This document shows, piece by piece, positions 19,131-27,720 of a stretch of DNA of 64,000 nt. Location of the stretch: contig CAWDGB010000024.1 in the NCBI GenBank assembly GCA_963801715.1, forward strand, positions 65,115 through 129,114, in the 5' to 3' direction. The translations under genes and the position numbers were made by a program. Every line of letters begins with the position of its first letter. The stretch's first letter is position 1. The DNA is from CAVVJA01 sp963801715. Its GTDB lineage: Bacteria > Actinomycetota > Actinomycetes > Mycobacteriales > Jatrophihabitantaceae. Under the pieces are notes generated by a model, which searched no databases, was not told the origin of the DNA, and saw only the letters and a list, made by a program, of their open reading frames with translations.

Positions 19131-19385
19131 CGTAGCTAAGGCGGCCGTGATCAGCTTCTACGACGTTGTTCGCGTACCGCTCGAGGACGTGGCGAGAACC
19201 GGCGGCGTGCTCGTCGATGACGCGGGGTAGACCTGTGCTTGGTCGGTGGTGACCTGCACCCGGAGCCGGGCGGCATCTCAGCGCACGGGTGAAGAACGCT
19301 CGCGGCAGCGTCCTCGCGGCGCATCGAGACCAGAACATCGATGACCTGACCGTGCTGATCTATCGCGCGGTACCTTGCTCGGTCC
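19131..19385 (-). pseudogene. IS6-type transposase remnant
   Basis: In shifting frames the minus strand reads AIDQHGQVIDVLVSMRRED, then VQVTTDQAQVYP and HVLERYANNVVEADHGRL, which match the central and C-terminal DDE region of IS6/IS26-type transposases (Asp in TTDQA, Glu in VEADHG). Neither the N-terminus nor the family's 3' end follows, and at least two frame breaks are present. Its right edge coincides with the truncated start of the LLM gene at 19378. Confidence 0.7.
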
Positions 19386-19770
19386 AGTGACGTTCCGGCT
19401 GCCGGGACCGCTTGCCATCCAAGTTGCCCAGGTCGATGCCATGAGCGGCGGCTGGGTCGAGCTGGCCATAGGCGCCGGACGGTTGCATGCCGAGCGCGTC
19501 CCGTATGGCATTCCGTTTCCTGAGCCGCGGGAGCGGGTCGACCGACCGATCGAGCAGGTCGCCATCATCGACAGGTTATGCCGTAACCCCGCTCGGCAGG
19601 ACCTATTCATTCGAGGGCCGCTATTACCGACTGACGGATTCGGCCGCCTTGCCCAGCCGGTGCAAAGCCGGGTCCGTCGATCATCATCGGTGGGCATGGC
19701 AGGAGCGGCAGCATGGAGCTCGCGGGCGGTGAGGATGATGTTGAACGCCGTTGGCCACAGGTGATCAACA
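19378..19770 (+). pseudogene. LLM-class flavin-dependent oxidoreductase fragment
   Basis: PVTFRLPGPLAIQVAQVDAM and GGWVELAIGAGRLHAERVPYG are typical of the luciferase-like barrel, followed in other frames by SFEGRYYRLTDSAALP and SIIIGGHGRSG. The first 60 residues are missing, the frame breaks near 19585 and 19665, and nothing follows after the GGHG strand. It is a dead fragment truncated on the left by the IS6-type remnant. Confidence 0.7.
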
Positions 19771-19899
19771 GCGGGGCCCTTGTGGAGATGGTGCGGACTG
19801 TTTGCGGAGTATCACGCACGTGTTGTTAGACCTGGGGCAGATCCCCGGATCGTGTGCGCAAATCGCGTGGCTTTCCGCCGGTGCTGCTCGGGGTGATCT

Positions 19900-20820
19900 T
19901 TATCTGAGTGGGGGTGGCTTGCTGTCGGCGGTGGCGGCCAGGTTGGTGTCCCATCCGCAGATCAGGCAGGCGTGGCGGAATGCGGAGCGGGCGAACTCCA
20001 GCGCCGCCGCGCGGGGGTCGGCCGCGGCGCGGACGTCGTCCCAGTCGAGGATGTACTCGCCCAGGGTGTGGTCCCAGTGGGCAGCGGCCGGCGACAAACG
20101 TCCGTGTGCAAAGTTTGGCGGGGCGGGGTGAGCGAACGCGAAGAAGGCCGCTCCTGGGTGGCGAGTGTCTCCAGGCCACCAGCCAATCTCGATCGCTTGG
20201 GCGTCGGCTGCGTTGCGGATGATGAAGTCGTTCGACGGTGCGTCGGCCGGCAGGCCCGAGAAGAGCGCCACCGCCAGGTCGAACGTCCCCCACCACGCGT
20301 TGACCGGTGTCGACCGGCCCCGGAACGGTGCACGGAACGCCGCGAGGGTGAGCGCCGCCTGGGTGGCGGCAGCGAAATAGTCACCGACCCGCTCGGGGTC
20401 GTAGCTGGTGTGCTCGTAGTCCTGATCCAGGGAAACGGTCCACGGAACCTCCTGCGGCACCGGGTTGATCTTGACCGCGCCACCGACCCGGGCGACCGCG
20501 GCAAGCACCTCCGCTGTCACGTCTCCGACCGCGCGGTTCGGGGTGAGCGGAATCCGCTCGACCGGGCCGCCGCTGTGCTCCACCACCGCCTGGTGCGCGT
20601 GCAAGTCCAACGCCACGACCAGCGACCCGGACCCATCCGGCGCGGGCAGCGGTGCGGTCTCCCAGCCCCGCGCGGTCAGCCGCAGCGCCGCGTGCTGTAG
20701 CTGCGGCTCGGGGGGCGCCAGCCCCGCAGCGAGCTTGCCCAGCACTTGGGTATGCGCGTGCAGCGTGTCACACGTGGCAGCCCACCTGTCGTATGAAACC
20801 GCCGGCCAGCCCGCTGACAT
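19900..20820 (-). CDS. DUF5996 family protein
   Basis: The 306-residue protein MSAGWPAVSYDRWAATCDTL starts at ATG 20818-20820 behind GGAAGGAG. The family pattern is clear: DTLHAHTQVLGKL near the N-terminus, VEHSGGPVERIPLTPNRAVG, HTSYDPERVGDYFAA, NDFIIRNAADAQAIEIGWWP and AFFAFAHPAPPNFA. DUF5996 has no known function. The frame is clean. The gene is alone, with the L36-like gene upstream on the same strand, inside the tRNA-Arg island. Confidence 0.85.
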   Translation of the reverse strand: MSAGWPAVSYDRWAATCDTLHAHTQVLGKLAAGLAPPEPQLQHAALRLTARGWETAPLPAPDGSGSLVVALDLHAHQAVVEHSGGPVERIPLTPNRAVGDVTAEVLAAVARVGGAVKINPVPQEVPWTVSLDQDYEHTSYDPERVGDYFAAATQAALTLAAFRAPFRGRSTPVNAWWGTFDLAVALFSGLPADAPSNDFIIRNAADAQAIEIGWWPGDTRHPGAAFFAFAHPAPPNFAHGRLSPAAAHWDHTLGEYILDWDDVRAAADPRAAALEFARSAFRHACLICGWDTNLAATADSKPPPLR

Positions 20821-21002
20821 GGGCCGCTCCTTCCCCAGCTGGCGAAAGCCCCCGCGAACAGGGTGACCCGAGCTCGACAAGCTCGGCAAGCAGCAACGGC
20901 CGCACCTTCGACGCTGTGCCATCGCGCATGTGATCAGAACGACGAGGGCAGCGTCGGATTAACCCGGCTGGCCGCCGAGGGAGTCCTCGATGCCGGATAC
21001 AC

Positions 21003-21125
21003 CCACTTGAGCCTGGCGCCTTCACTTTTCGGTTCCGCTTATCGATCACGAAACGCGCCCCGCGGCGACGCACAATATAGGAGCCGTCCTTCGTCTCCGG
21101 CGACTTCAGCGAGCTTGGACCTCAT
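21003..21125 (-). pseudogene. rpmJ: Ribosomal protein L36, cysteine-free paralogue, frameshifted
   Basis: The ATG at 21123-21125 follows a textbook GGAGG with 8-nt spacing. The first codons read MRS; after one base is dropped near 21115 the frame reads SSLKSPETKDGSYIVRRR then GARFVIDKRNRKVKA, closely matching the zinc-independent (C-) form of L36, which normally reads VRRRGRxFVINKRNP. No cysteines or CxxC are present. The usual C-terminal end (KARQG) is blurred and no stop follows at the expected place, so a second change is likely. C- ribosomal paralogues are normally induced by zinc limitation through Zur. Confidence 0.62.
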
Positions 21126-21816
21126 CTTGTCCACCTCCGGCCCGCGCACCGGCTGTCCGGGTGTCTCCGCATTCCGGGCGGCGTTGTACGGTCCAGTGCA
21201 GTGTCTAGGCCTCTAGTGTGGGGGTCACCGATCGATCGTGTGTCCCGGGCTTCGGGAGAGCTACCAGTCAAACCTTGTTCTTCCCGCCTCTCCAATGGGC
21301 GCGGTTGCACCTTTGCACTAGCGAGTTACTGGAGTAGCTCTGGTGACTGACCGCGAATTGGGTCGTGGTCGCCACCGGAACCAGCCACGGTGTCGGCACC
21401 GCAGCTGCGCCTCGCACAAGCCGACGCATCGTGGTCCTCGCCGGCAGCGAGCCGAACACGACTCGCGCCGTTCACCGCGGTCGCGCGAGTGCTGTACAGC
21501 TCGCTGGTGGCAAACCCGCCCGTTGGTAGGCGACCAGGATGGGAAAAGGCGACAATACAACGCACCTAGGCTGCCCAATCCTGTGCACCAGGACGTTCGG
21601 TGGCCGTCGCCAGCTGCCGCGCGTCAAGATCGACGCGAGTCGGTTCGCACTCACGCATGGTCGCGGCAGTGTGAGGTTCGCGACGGCGCGGCCCGACCGG
21701 GCCGCGGTTCCCGGGGGGTTTTCGTTGACCAATTACTTGTTATGGAGTTTAGTAAGTCCCACGGGGCGAGGTCGCGTAATCGCGCGCTCGTGGTCATGGG
21801 GCCTACTGGAGTCGCC
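21126..21816. other. Upstream region of the GH3 gene, no gene supported
   Basis: This 690-bp stretch has no convincing reading frame. An in-frame extension of the GH3 frame back to 21343 encodes Arg-rich sequence unlike a secreted protein. I see no clear LacI-type operator. Confidence 0.4.
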
Positions 21817-24435
21817 ATGCAGATCAAGCGCCGTGTCAGTGTCGTTGTCGCCGCCGTAGTCGTTGGTGCGTTCGCTGTGGTCGCGGCCGCTGCGCCCGGT
21901 TCCGCGACGCCAGCGCGATCCGCGCTGGGGCCGTCAGTGTCGCCGGCTGATCGGGCGGCTGCGCTCCTCGCGCGGATGACGCTGGAGGAGAAGATCGCGA
22001 TGGTGCACGGCGCCGGATACCCGGTGCCGTTCAATGGGGCCGGTTATGCCGGGGTCGTTCCGGGCAACGCGCGGCTCGGCATCCCCCCGTTGTACCTGGC
22101 GGATTCTCCGGTTGGCGTCGGCAACGGCTCTACTGGAGTGACCCAATGGCCGGACACGGCTGCTCTCGCGTCGACGTTCAGCACGTCGCTGGCCCGCAGC
22201 TACGGGTTGGCGTACGGCGCCGAGCAGGCCGGCAAGGGCAATAACGTCGCACTCGCCCCGACGGTCAACATTCTCCGCTTGCCGGTGTGGGGCCGCGCGC
22301 CGGAGACGTTCAGCGAAGACCCGTACCTCACCGCGCAGGCCAGCACCGCCGAGATCCGCGGTATCCAAAGCAATCACGTGATCGCCACCGTCAAGCACTT
22401 CGTCGCCAACAACCAGGAGATCTTGCGCAGCTCCATCAACGTGATCGCGACCCAGCGCACCCTTGCCGAGATCTACCAGCCGGCGTTCCGCTCGGCCGTG
22501 ACGCGGGGCGGCGTTGGTGCGGTGATGTGCTCCTATAACCGCATCGGCGGCACATATGCGTGCGAGAACGGTGACGAGCTGACTGGGGTGCTGCGCGAGG
22601 CCTGGAACTTCGACGGATTCGTGATGTCGGATTGGGGCGCGCTGCACAGCACGGCCGCCGCCGCCAACGCCGGCTTGGACATGGAGATGCCAGGGGCCAG
22701 CAGTGAGACCAACCCGACGCCGATAGACCAGCTGTTCGGTTCCTACTTCAACAGCAAGCTGACGGCAGCGGTGCAAAGCGGCGCGGTCAGCGAAGCGACG
22801 CTCGACACCATGGTGCGCAACATCCTCACCGCGATGTTCCGCGTCGGGTTGTTCGACCACCCGCTGCCCACCCCGGCGAGTGTCAAGGACACCAACGTGA
22901 GCAGCCCCGAGCACCTTCGGCTGGCCACCACGATCGGTGCGGCCGGCACCGTGCTGCTGAAGAACGCGGACGGCACGCTGCCGCTGAACGCCAAGTCGCT
23001 GCACTCCGTCGCGGTCATCGGCGACGCTGCACAAGAGCACCCGCAGACAGCCGCCGGCGGGTCGGCCGCCGTGATCGCGTCGCAGCCGATCGTCACCGCG
23101 CTGGACGGCATTCGCGCGCGGACGGCGGCCACCGGAGTCACGGTCACCCACGCACAAGGCACGTTGGGCACCGGCGCCCTCGACGCCGTCCCCGCCTCGG
23201 CTTTCGGCACCGGCCTGACCGCGACCTACTACCCCAGCGCGGATCTGTCCGGCGCGCCCATCGCCACGGAGACCGTGCCGAATCTTGACATCACCGGCGA
23301 TCCGGCAGCCGTCTCGGGGCACAGCGTGTGGTCCGCGGCCTATGTCGGGAGGCTGAGCGCGCCGGCGACCGGCGACTACCGCTTCTCCCTGAACGCGGGC
23401 GGATTCGCCACCGTATGGATCGACGGCAAGCGCGTCGTCCAGTTCCTGCCGGCACGGGAGAAGCTGCAGAACGGGCTGATCCACCTGGCCGCCGGAGCGC
23501 ACTCAATCCGCGTCGAGGTCACCCCCTACCAAGAGCACCTGGTCACCGTCGATCTGTTCGCGGTCACCCCTGGTCTGCATCTGGGCTGGCAGCCGCAGGA
23601 GAATCTGCTCATCGCGCAGGCGGTCGACGCGGCACGCGCGGCCGACGTTGCCGTCGTCGTCGCGTCCGACGTGGCCAGCGAGGGGATGGACCGCAGCACC
23701 CTCGCGCTGCCCGCTGACCAGGACAAGCTGATCACCTCGGTGGCCAAGGCGAACCCGCGCACCATCGTCGTGCTGAACACCTCGAGCGCGGTGCTCATGC
23801 CGTGGCTGAACCGGGTCGCCGCCGTGCTCGAAGCCTGGTACGGCGGGCAGAACACCGGCACCTCGCTGGCTCGTGTGCTGTTCGGTGACGCCAACCCCTC
23901 CGGCAAGCTGCCGGTGACGTTCCCGCGCAGCAACGCGCAGGGTCCGGCTGACCCGACCCGCGAAACGTTGCAGTACCCCGGCAACGGCAGCGACGTTCAC
24001 TACGACGAGGGCCTGCTCGTCGGCTACCGCTGGTACGACGCCACCGGGCAACACCCGCTGTTCCCGTTCGGTTTCGGGCTGTCCTACACGACATTCCAGT
24101 TCAGTGACCTGTCCGTGCAGGCAACCGGCAAGCAGGCGTGGACCGTCACTGCGAAGGTCACCAACACCGGCGCACTGGCCGGCACCGAGGTCCCCCAGCT
24201 CTACCTCGGATTCCCGTCCTCGACCAGTGAGCCACCCAAACAGCTGAAGGGCTTCACCCGGATCACCCTGCAGCCGGGCCAGACCCGCACCGTGACGTTC
24301 ACGCTCAACGCCGACTCGGTCGCGATCTGGGACACCGCCGCGAACGGCTGGACCGTCCAGCCGGGCGAATACCGCGTCCTGGTGGGCAACTCGTCGCGTG
24401 ACCTGCCACTCCACGGTTCACTGACCGTCCGCTAG
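21817..24435 (+). CDS. Secreted GH3 beta-glucosidase with PA14 domain
   Basis: The 872-residue protein starts at ATG 21817 (MQIKRRVSVVVAAVVVGAF) with GGAG 5 nt upstream and has a Sec signal ending near ATPARS. The GH3 N-terminal barrel includes KHFVANNQE and the nucleophile motif VMSDWGA. A C-terminal alpha/beta sandwich domain is split by a PA14 carbohydrate-binding insert (LTATYYPSADLSGAPIATET to DGKRVVQFL). It ends with a fibronectin III-like domain (TNTGALAGTEVPQLYLGFP). GH3 enzymes with a PA14 insert act on beta-glucosides; exact specificity cannot be read. The frame is clean across 2.6 kb, unlike many neighbours. Confidence 0.93.
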   Translation: MQIKRRVSVVVAAVVVGAFAVVAAAAPGSATPARSALGPSVSPADRAAALLARMTLEEKIAMVHGAGYPVPFNGAGYAGVVPGNARLGIPPLYLADSPVGVGNGSTGVTQWPDTAALASTFSTSLARSYGLAYGAEQAGKGNNVALAPTVNILRLPVWGRAPETFSEDPYLTAQASTAEIRGIQSNHVIATVKHFVANNQEILRSSINVIATQRTLAEIYQPAFRSAVTRGGVGAVMCSYNRIGGTYACENGDELTGVLREAWNFDGFVMSDWGALHSTAAAANAGLDMEMPGASSETNPTPIDQLFGSYFNSKLTAAVQSGAVSEATLDTMVRNILTAMFRVGLFDHPLPTPASVKDTNVSSPEHLRLATTIGAAGTVLLKNADGTLPLNAKSLHSVAVIGDAAQEHPQTAAGGSAAVIASQPIVTALDGIRARTAATGVTVTHAQGTLGTGALDAVPASAFGTGLTATYYPSADLSGAPIATETVPNLDITGDPAAVSGHSVWSAAYVGRLSAPATGDYRFSLNAGGFATVWIDGKRVVQFLPAREKLQNGLIHLAAGAHSIRVEVTPYQEHLVTVDLFAVTPGLHLGWQPQENLLIAQAVDAARAADVAVVVASDVASEGMDRSTLALPADQDKLITSVAKANPRTIVVLNTSSAVLMPWLNRVAAVLEAWYGGQNTGTSLARVLFGDANPSGKLPVTFPRSNAQGPADPTRETLQYPGNGSDVHYDEGLLVGYRWYDATGQHPLFPFGFGLSYTTFQFSDLSVQATGKQAWTVTAKVTNTGALAGTEVPQLYLGFPSSTSEPPKQLKGFTRITLQPGQTRTVTFTLNADSVAIWDTAANGWTVQPGEYRVLVGNSSRDLPLHGSLTVR

Positions 24436-24626
24436 CCGCCCACGCGCTCTACGTCCGGGGCCCCGCCGGGAGGGTGGCCGGCGCTGGGCGCCTTGGGTGG
24501 CCGTCACACTCAGGTCACAGCTCGTGGGCCATGTCAAGGATCGTGGACAGTTTCCGTTAGTCGATCATCCGGCGGTCGCCGCTGTGGTGACAGTCACTGA
24601 TCGACGGTGGCCATGTTCGCTTCGTC

Positions 24627-25220
24627 GTGGCGCGCCTCCGCCAGTCACGAACGCAGCGGATCCGGCCGAGCATCGCCCGCATGCTCCACGGGATGACCGA
24701 CATGCCGGCGATCGTCCAGAACGGCCGCCTCGATGTGCTCGCCACAAACCCGCTCGCGCAGGGACTCTACGCACCCGTGTTCACCGACCCAGCGCGACCG
24801 GTCAACCTCGCCCGGTTCACCTTCCTGCACCCGCACGCACGCACGTTGTGGGGCAACTGGGCAGGCGTCGCCGACGACACCGTCGCCATGCTGCGCACCG
24901 ATGCCGGCCGCGACCCGTTCGACAAGGGCCTCACCGACCTCGTCGGCGAGCTGTCCACCCGCAGCGACGAGTTCCGCCTCCGCTGGGCAGCCCACGACGT
25001 GCGCTTACATCGCACCGAACTCAAGCACATCCAGCACCCCGTCGTCGGTGCGCTGCGCCTGTCGTACGAAGTCATGCAACTGACCGGCGACCCTGGACTG
25101 ACACTTATCGTGTACACCGCCGCGGAGGGCTCACCCGACGACGACGCCCTCCGCCTTCTCGCCAGCTGGGCCGCCACACACGAACCAGCCGATGGCATCG
25201 CGATCCACAACGAGGCTTGA
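24627..25220 (+). CDS. MmyB-like ligand-binding protein lacking its HTH
   Basis: The 197-residue product contains RIRPSIARMLHGMTDMPAIV, ARFTFLHPHARTLWGNW and LHRTELKHIQHPVVGALRL, the MmyB-like (MLTR) ligand-binding domain normally attached to an N-terminal XRE helix-turn-helix in actinobacterial regulators. The 190 bp upstream encode no HTH, so this is a 5'-truncated gene or a free ligand-binding domain. Such regulators typically sit next to an oxidoreductase or SDR they control; an LLM oxidoreductase follows 300 bp downstream. The start at 24627 has no strong ribosome site. Confidence 0.75.
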   Translation: MARLRQSRTQRIRPSIARMLHGMTDMPAIVQNGRLDVLATNPLAQGLYAPVFTDPARPVNLARFTFLHPHARTLWGNWAGVADDTVAMLRTDAGRDPFDKGLTDLVGELSTRSDEFRLRWAAHDVRLHRTELKHIQHPVVGALRLSYEVMQLTGDPGLTLIVYTAAEGSPDDDALRLLASWAATHEPADGIAIHNEA

Positions 25221-25521
25221 GCCGGGCCACAAGCGACCGACACGGCGCTGACAAAGTGGGGCGCTTGAGCCGTCGATCGGGGCGCGGTGAAGGCGTTGAA
25301 GGTGGGCGCGCAGATCGTTACTTACGTCAGGGGTCGTTGACGACGGTGGTGCTGACGGGAAGCTGCGAGGTTGATCTTGTTGGCGCCGCAAAGCTCTTGT
25401 TCGACCAGACGCACCCCGCACATGCCTCGCCATCACTGCATCCGATTCGTCCGGCCTTCTGTCGCGGCGAGGGAAGAGAAGCAACGACACATAGCGGCGG
25501 GTATTGATTACGGTCCAAGCC
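25221..25521. other. Intergenic, no gene supported
   Basis: No frame with recognisable protein content on either strand. It may hold the promoter of the LLM gene. Confidence 0.35.
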
Positions 25522-26358
25522 ATGGTCATGAATTACGCGGTCGGCCTGCCCACGGTCGGCGGATTCGGAGACGTTCACACCTTGGTGGACCTGGCGGTCG
25601 CCGCCGAACAGCACGGCTGGGACGGCGTGCACCTGTGGGATCACGTGCTCTATCACGAGTCCGGCTGGCCGGTCGCGAGTCCGGTCGTTGCCGCTGCGGC
25701 GATTGCGGCGAGCACCAGTCGCGTCCGGATCATCCTCACCGTCGCACTGCCGCGGCGCCAGGTCCAGGACATCGCTCAAGATGCGGCGGGCATCGATGCC
25801 CTGTCGAGACGACGCCTCACTGTGCTTGCGACCATCGGGTCGATGGATCGCGAATACACCGACTTCGGGCTCGATCCGGACCTTCGGACACGCGGCCGCG
25901 CCCTGGACGAGCGCCTGCACCGCCTTGTCGAACTGTGGTCGCAGTGGGCGGTGCCACCGATACCGATCTGGTGCGGCGGACGCTGGCCGCACAAGCCCGG
26001 ACTTCGCAGAGCAGCGCGCTTCGACGGCGCAATGCCCACGTTCGCCGACCAACGCAGCGACGGCGCAACGATCGAGCAGTTCGCGGCAGCTGCGTCGTTC
26101 GTGCGGCGACTCGCGCCCGGTGGCTTCGACATTGCATTGGAGGGCGCCACCGATGGTCCCGACCAAGCCCAACGTATCGCTCGCTACGCCGATGCCGGCG
26201 CGACCTGGTGGATCGAAGCGCTCGGTTGGTGGCGAGGCGACAACAATGCCGCGATGTCCCGCATCATCGCCGGAGCACCAGCCCAACCCGAGGGCGACAA
26301 GGCCAGGAGCACCCCTCGCGCCGAGCACGCGAGGAGCGGTCAGGCAAGCCAGCCCTGA
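25522..26358 (+). CDS. LLM-class flavin or F420-dependent oxidoreductase
   Basis: The 278-residue protein (MVMNYAVGLPTVGGFGDVHT) shows the luciferase-like TIM-barrel features: LAVAAEQHGWDGVHLWDHVL near residue 30, TSRVRIILTVALPRRQVQDI, the LTVLATIGSMDREYTDFGLD region and PIPIWCGGRWPHKPGLRRAA. The cofactor is FMN or F420; actinobacterial members of this subgroup often use F420. The substrate is unknown. The ribosome site is weak, and an ATG two codons later is an equal candidate. Confidence 0.83.
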   Translation: MVMNYAVGLPTVGGFGDVHTLVDLAVAAEQHGWDGVHLWDHVLYHESGWPVASPVVAAAAIAASTSRVRIILTVALPRRQVQDIAQDAAGIDALSRRRLTVLATIGSMDREYTDFGLDPDLRTRGRALDERLHRLVELWSQWAVPPIPIWCGGRWPHKPGLRRAARFDGAMPTFADQRSDGATIEQFAAAASFVRRLAPGGFDIALEGATDGPDQAQRIARYADAGATWWIEALGWWRGDNNAAMSRIIAGAPAQPEGDKARSTPRAEHARSGQASQP

Positions 26359-26551
26359 ACTCCCGCGGACGCTGCGCGCATCGCCGTCGATCTGCGCGGG
26401 CCTACCTCGCCGGCCGGAGCACGCATATTCCACTACCGATACAAGTTCCCAGCCGTCCCGGCCGATGTCGGGGCTCGTGGCAGGATCGTTACGCCGTCGC
26501 GGTTGATCGTGCTGCCGACTTGAATGCACGAGCCGACGGCTGAGCGGGTCG

Positions 26552-27110
26552 ATGTTAACCGGGGTGTCGAACGTGCGAAAGATCGTCGTGTACGAGTTGT
26601 TGTCTCTCGACGGCGTTGCCGAGGATCCGGATGAGTTCATCACCGACTGGGACGACGCGATGGACGCCAACCTCGCCGTAGTGATCGCGACGCAAGACGC
26701 GGTGATCCTCGGCCGGCGCAGCTACGACGAGTGGGCTCGGTTTTGGCCGGCCAGCGAGATCCAGCCATTCGCGACCTTCATCAACGGGGTCGCGAAGTAC
26801 GTCGCGACCTCTGCACCACTCGATCGGGAGTGGGCCAACGCGACCGTCGTCGACGGCGACCTGGTCGAATTCGTGCGAGACCTGAAGGACCGGCCCGGAG
26901 CCGACATCGGCGTCCACGCCAGTATCTCGGTCGCCCAGGTATTGCTTGCCGCGGACGTCGTCGACGAGCTCAGACTGGTGATCGCGCCGAGGATTGTCGG
27001 CGCGCGGACGAAGACTGCTTGACGGGTTGCCGTCGACTCGGCTCGAATCGATCCGATGCGCGACGTCACCGACCGGCCATCTGCTTGTCGACTACCGCCT
27101 CATCCGGTAG
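26552..27110 (+). CDS. Dihydrofolate reductase-like (RibD C-terminal fold) protein, one-base shift near the end
   Basis: KIVVYELLSLDGVAEDPDEF opens a RibD_C/DHFR-like fold; VILGRRSYDEWARFWP and VAQVLLAADVVDELRLVIAP are the NADPH-site and dimer strands of this family of small reductases of unknown substrate. As read the frame ends at 27022 after RIVGARTKTA. Removing one base near 27003 continues as GRRLLDGLPSTRLESIRC and LLVDYRLIR to TAG at 27110, giving 185 residues and the expected family ending. GTG 26573 is an alternative start. Confidence 0.82.
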
Positions 27111-27405
27111 GCGCAGCTCGACGAAGACGGCATCCAGCCGGTGAATTACGACGACACAGACCTCGACTGTCATGGCGCGCCTTCCTCCAGGCACCGCACC
27201 GCTACCTACGTCATCCTTCGTAAGCGCCGCGCCCGTCACCAAGCGATGAGGGCGCTGGACTTCACGTTTGCCGCCACTCGCTACCCGTCGATCTGCGCGG
27301 CCGAGCGGTCCGGACTAGCGCGCACGGATGAGTCGCCATGCCACGAACGGTCGGGCGCGGTTCCAGGGCGGATTCCACCTACCGATCAGGGCGGCGCGGC
27401 GGAGA
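27111..27405. other. Right end of the island, no gene supported
   Basis: No recognisable coding sequence between the DHFR-like gene and the right attachment repeat. Confidence 0.35.
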
Positions 27406-27431
27406 CAGGTTCGAATCCTGTCGGGGGCACC
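27406..27431 (+). repeat. Right attachment repeat (attR), copy of the tRNA-Arg 3' end
   Basis: Identical over 26 bp to 16746-16771. The upstream sequence does not complete a tRNA: no D arm, anticodon arm or 5' acceptor strand is present. This is an integration scar, not a second tRNA. Confidence 0.85.
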
Positions 27432-27610
27432 CTGTGAGGTCTCGGGACATCGTTGGCAGGTGTGTTGAGACATCGTTGCATTTTCAGGGTCGTTTTGGGC
27501 GGGGTCCTGGCGGTCGGCCGATGGGTTGGTAATCGCGGTTGGGTTGAGGGTGAGGTCGCGCAGAAGTTCGCCGGCTGGCGGTCGGCCGCGTCTAGGACAC
27601 AGACCAACTC
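27432..27610 (-). pseudogene. Remnant of a second IS481-type element at attR
   Basis: CTGTGAGGTCTCGGGACATCG directly after the repeat mirrors the end of the IS481 element at 16.8 kb. The minus strand then reads a transposase tail: LLRDLTLNPN in one frame and RDYQPIGRPPGPRPKRP in the next, stopping at 27484, comparable to the tail RDYQPQPKP of the intact copy. Only the last 35 codons and one end survive. The tail differs, so it is a related but distinct IS. Confidence 0.65.
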
Positions 27611-27720
27611 AGGCCATCAGGCAGGCGCCGTGCGACACCCGCAGCGAGCAGCATCGCTACCGACGAACGGCGCAGCGAGGATTCGCTCGCGAGCATCGAA
27701 GCTGTCCCGCGGACGGTCGG

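Larger units (their letters stand above)
16746..27431. mobile_element. Genomic island integrated at tRNA-Arg(CCG), about 10.7 kb
   Basis: The island is bounded by the 26-bp tRNA 3'-end repeat. A broken tyrosine integrase lies at the tRNA side and reads toward it, the classic arrangement. Inside are two IS remnants or elements, pseudogenes and cargo: DUF5996, a cysteine-free L36, GH3 beta-glucosidase, MmyB-like protein, LLM oxidoreductase and a DHFR-like protein. No replication or conjugation gene is recognisable, and the integrase is dead as read, so the island is probably fixed. Confidence 0.75.

Noticed and set aside
21343..21816. In-frame 5' extension of the GH3 protein
   Set aside because: It encodes Arg-rich non-conserved sequence and would bury the signal peptide; the start at 21817 has a ribosome site.
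21934..24414. Two long minus-strand frames opposite the GH3 gene
   Set aside because: Shadow frames of a clearly functional GH3 gene; His/Asp/Arg-rich, no domains.
27390..27431. Possible second tRNA at 27.4 kb
   Set aside because: Only the T arm and acceptor 3' strand are present; no 5' half, so it is an attachment-site scar.
16746..27431. Active integrative and conjugative element
   Set aside because: No replication, transfer (FtsK-like) or intact integrase gene is recognisable inside the repeats.
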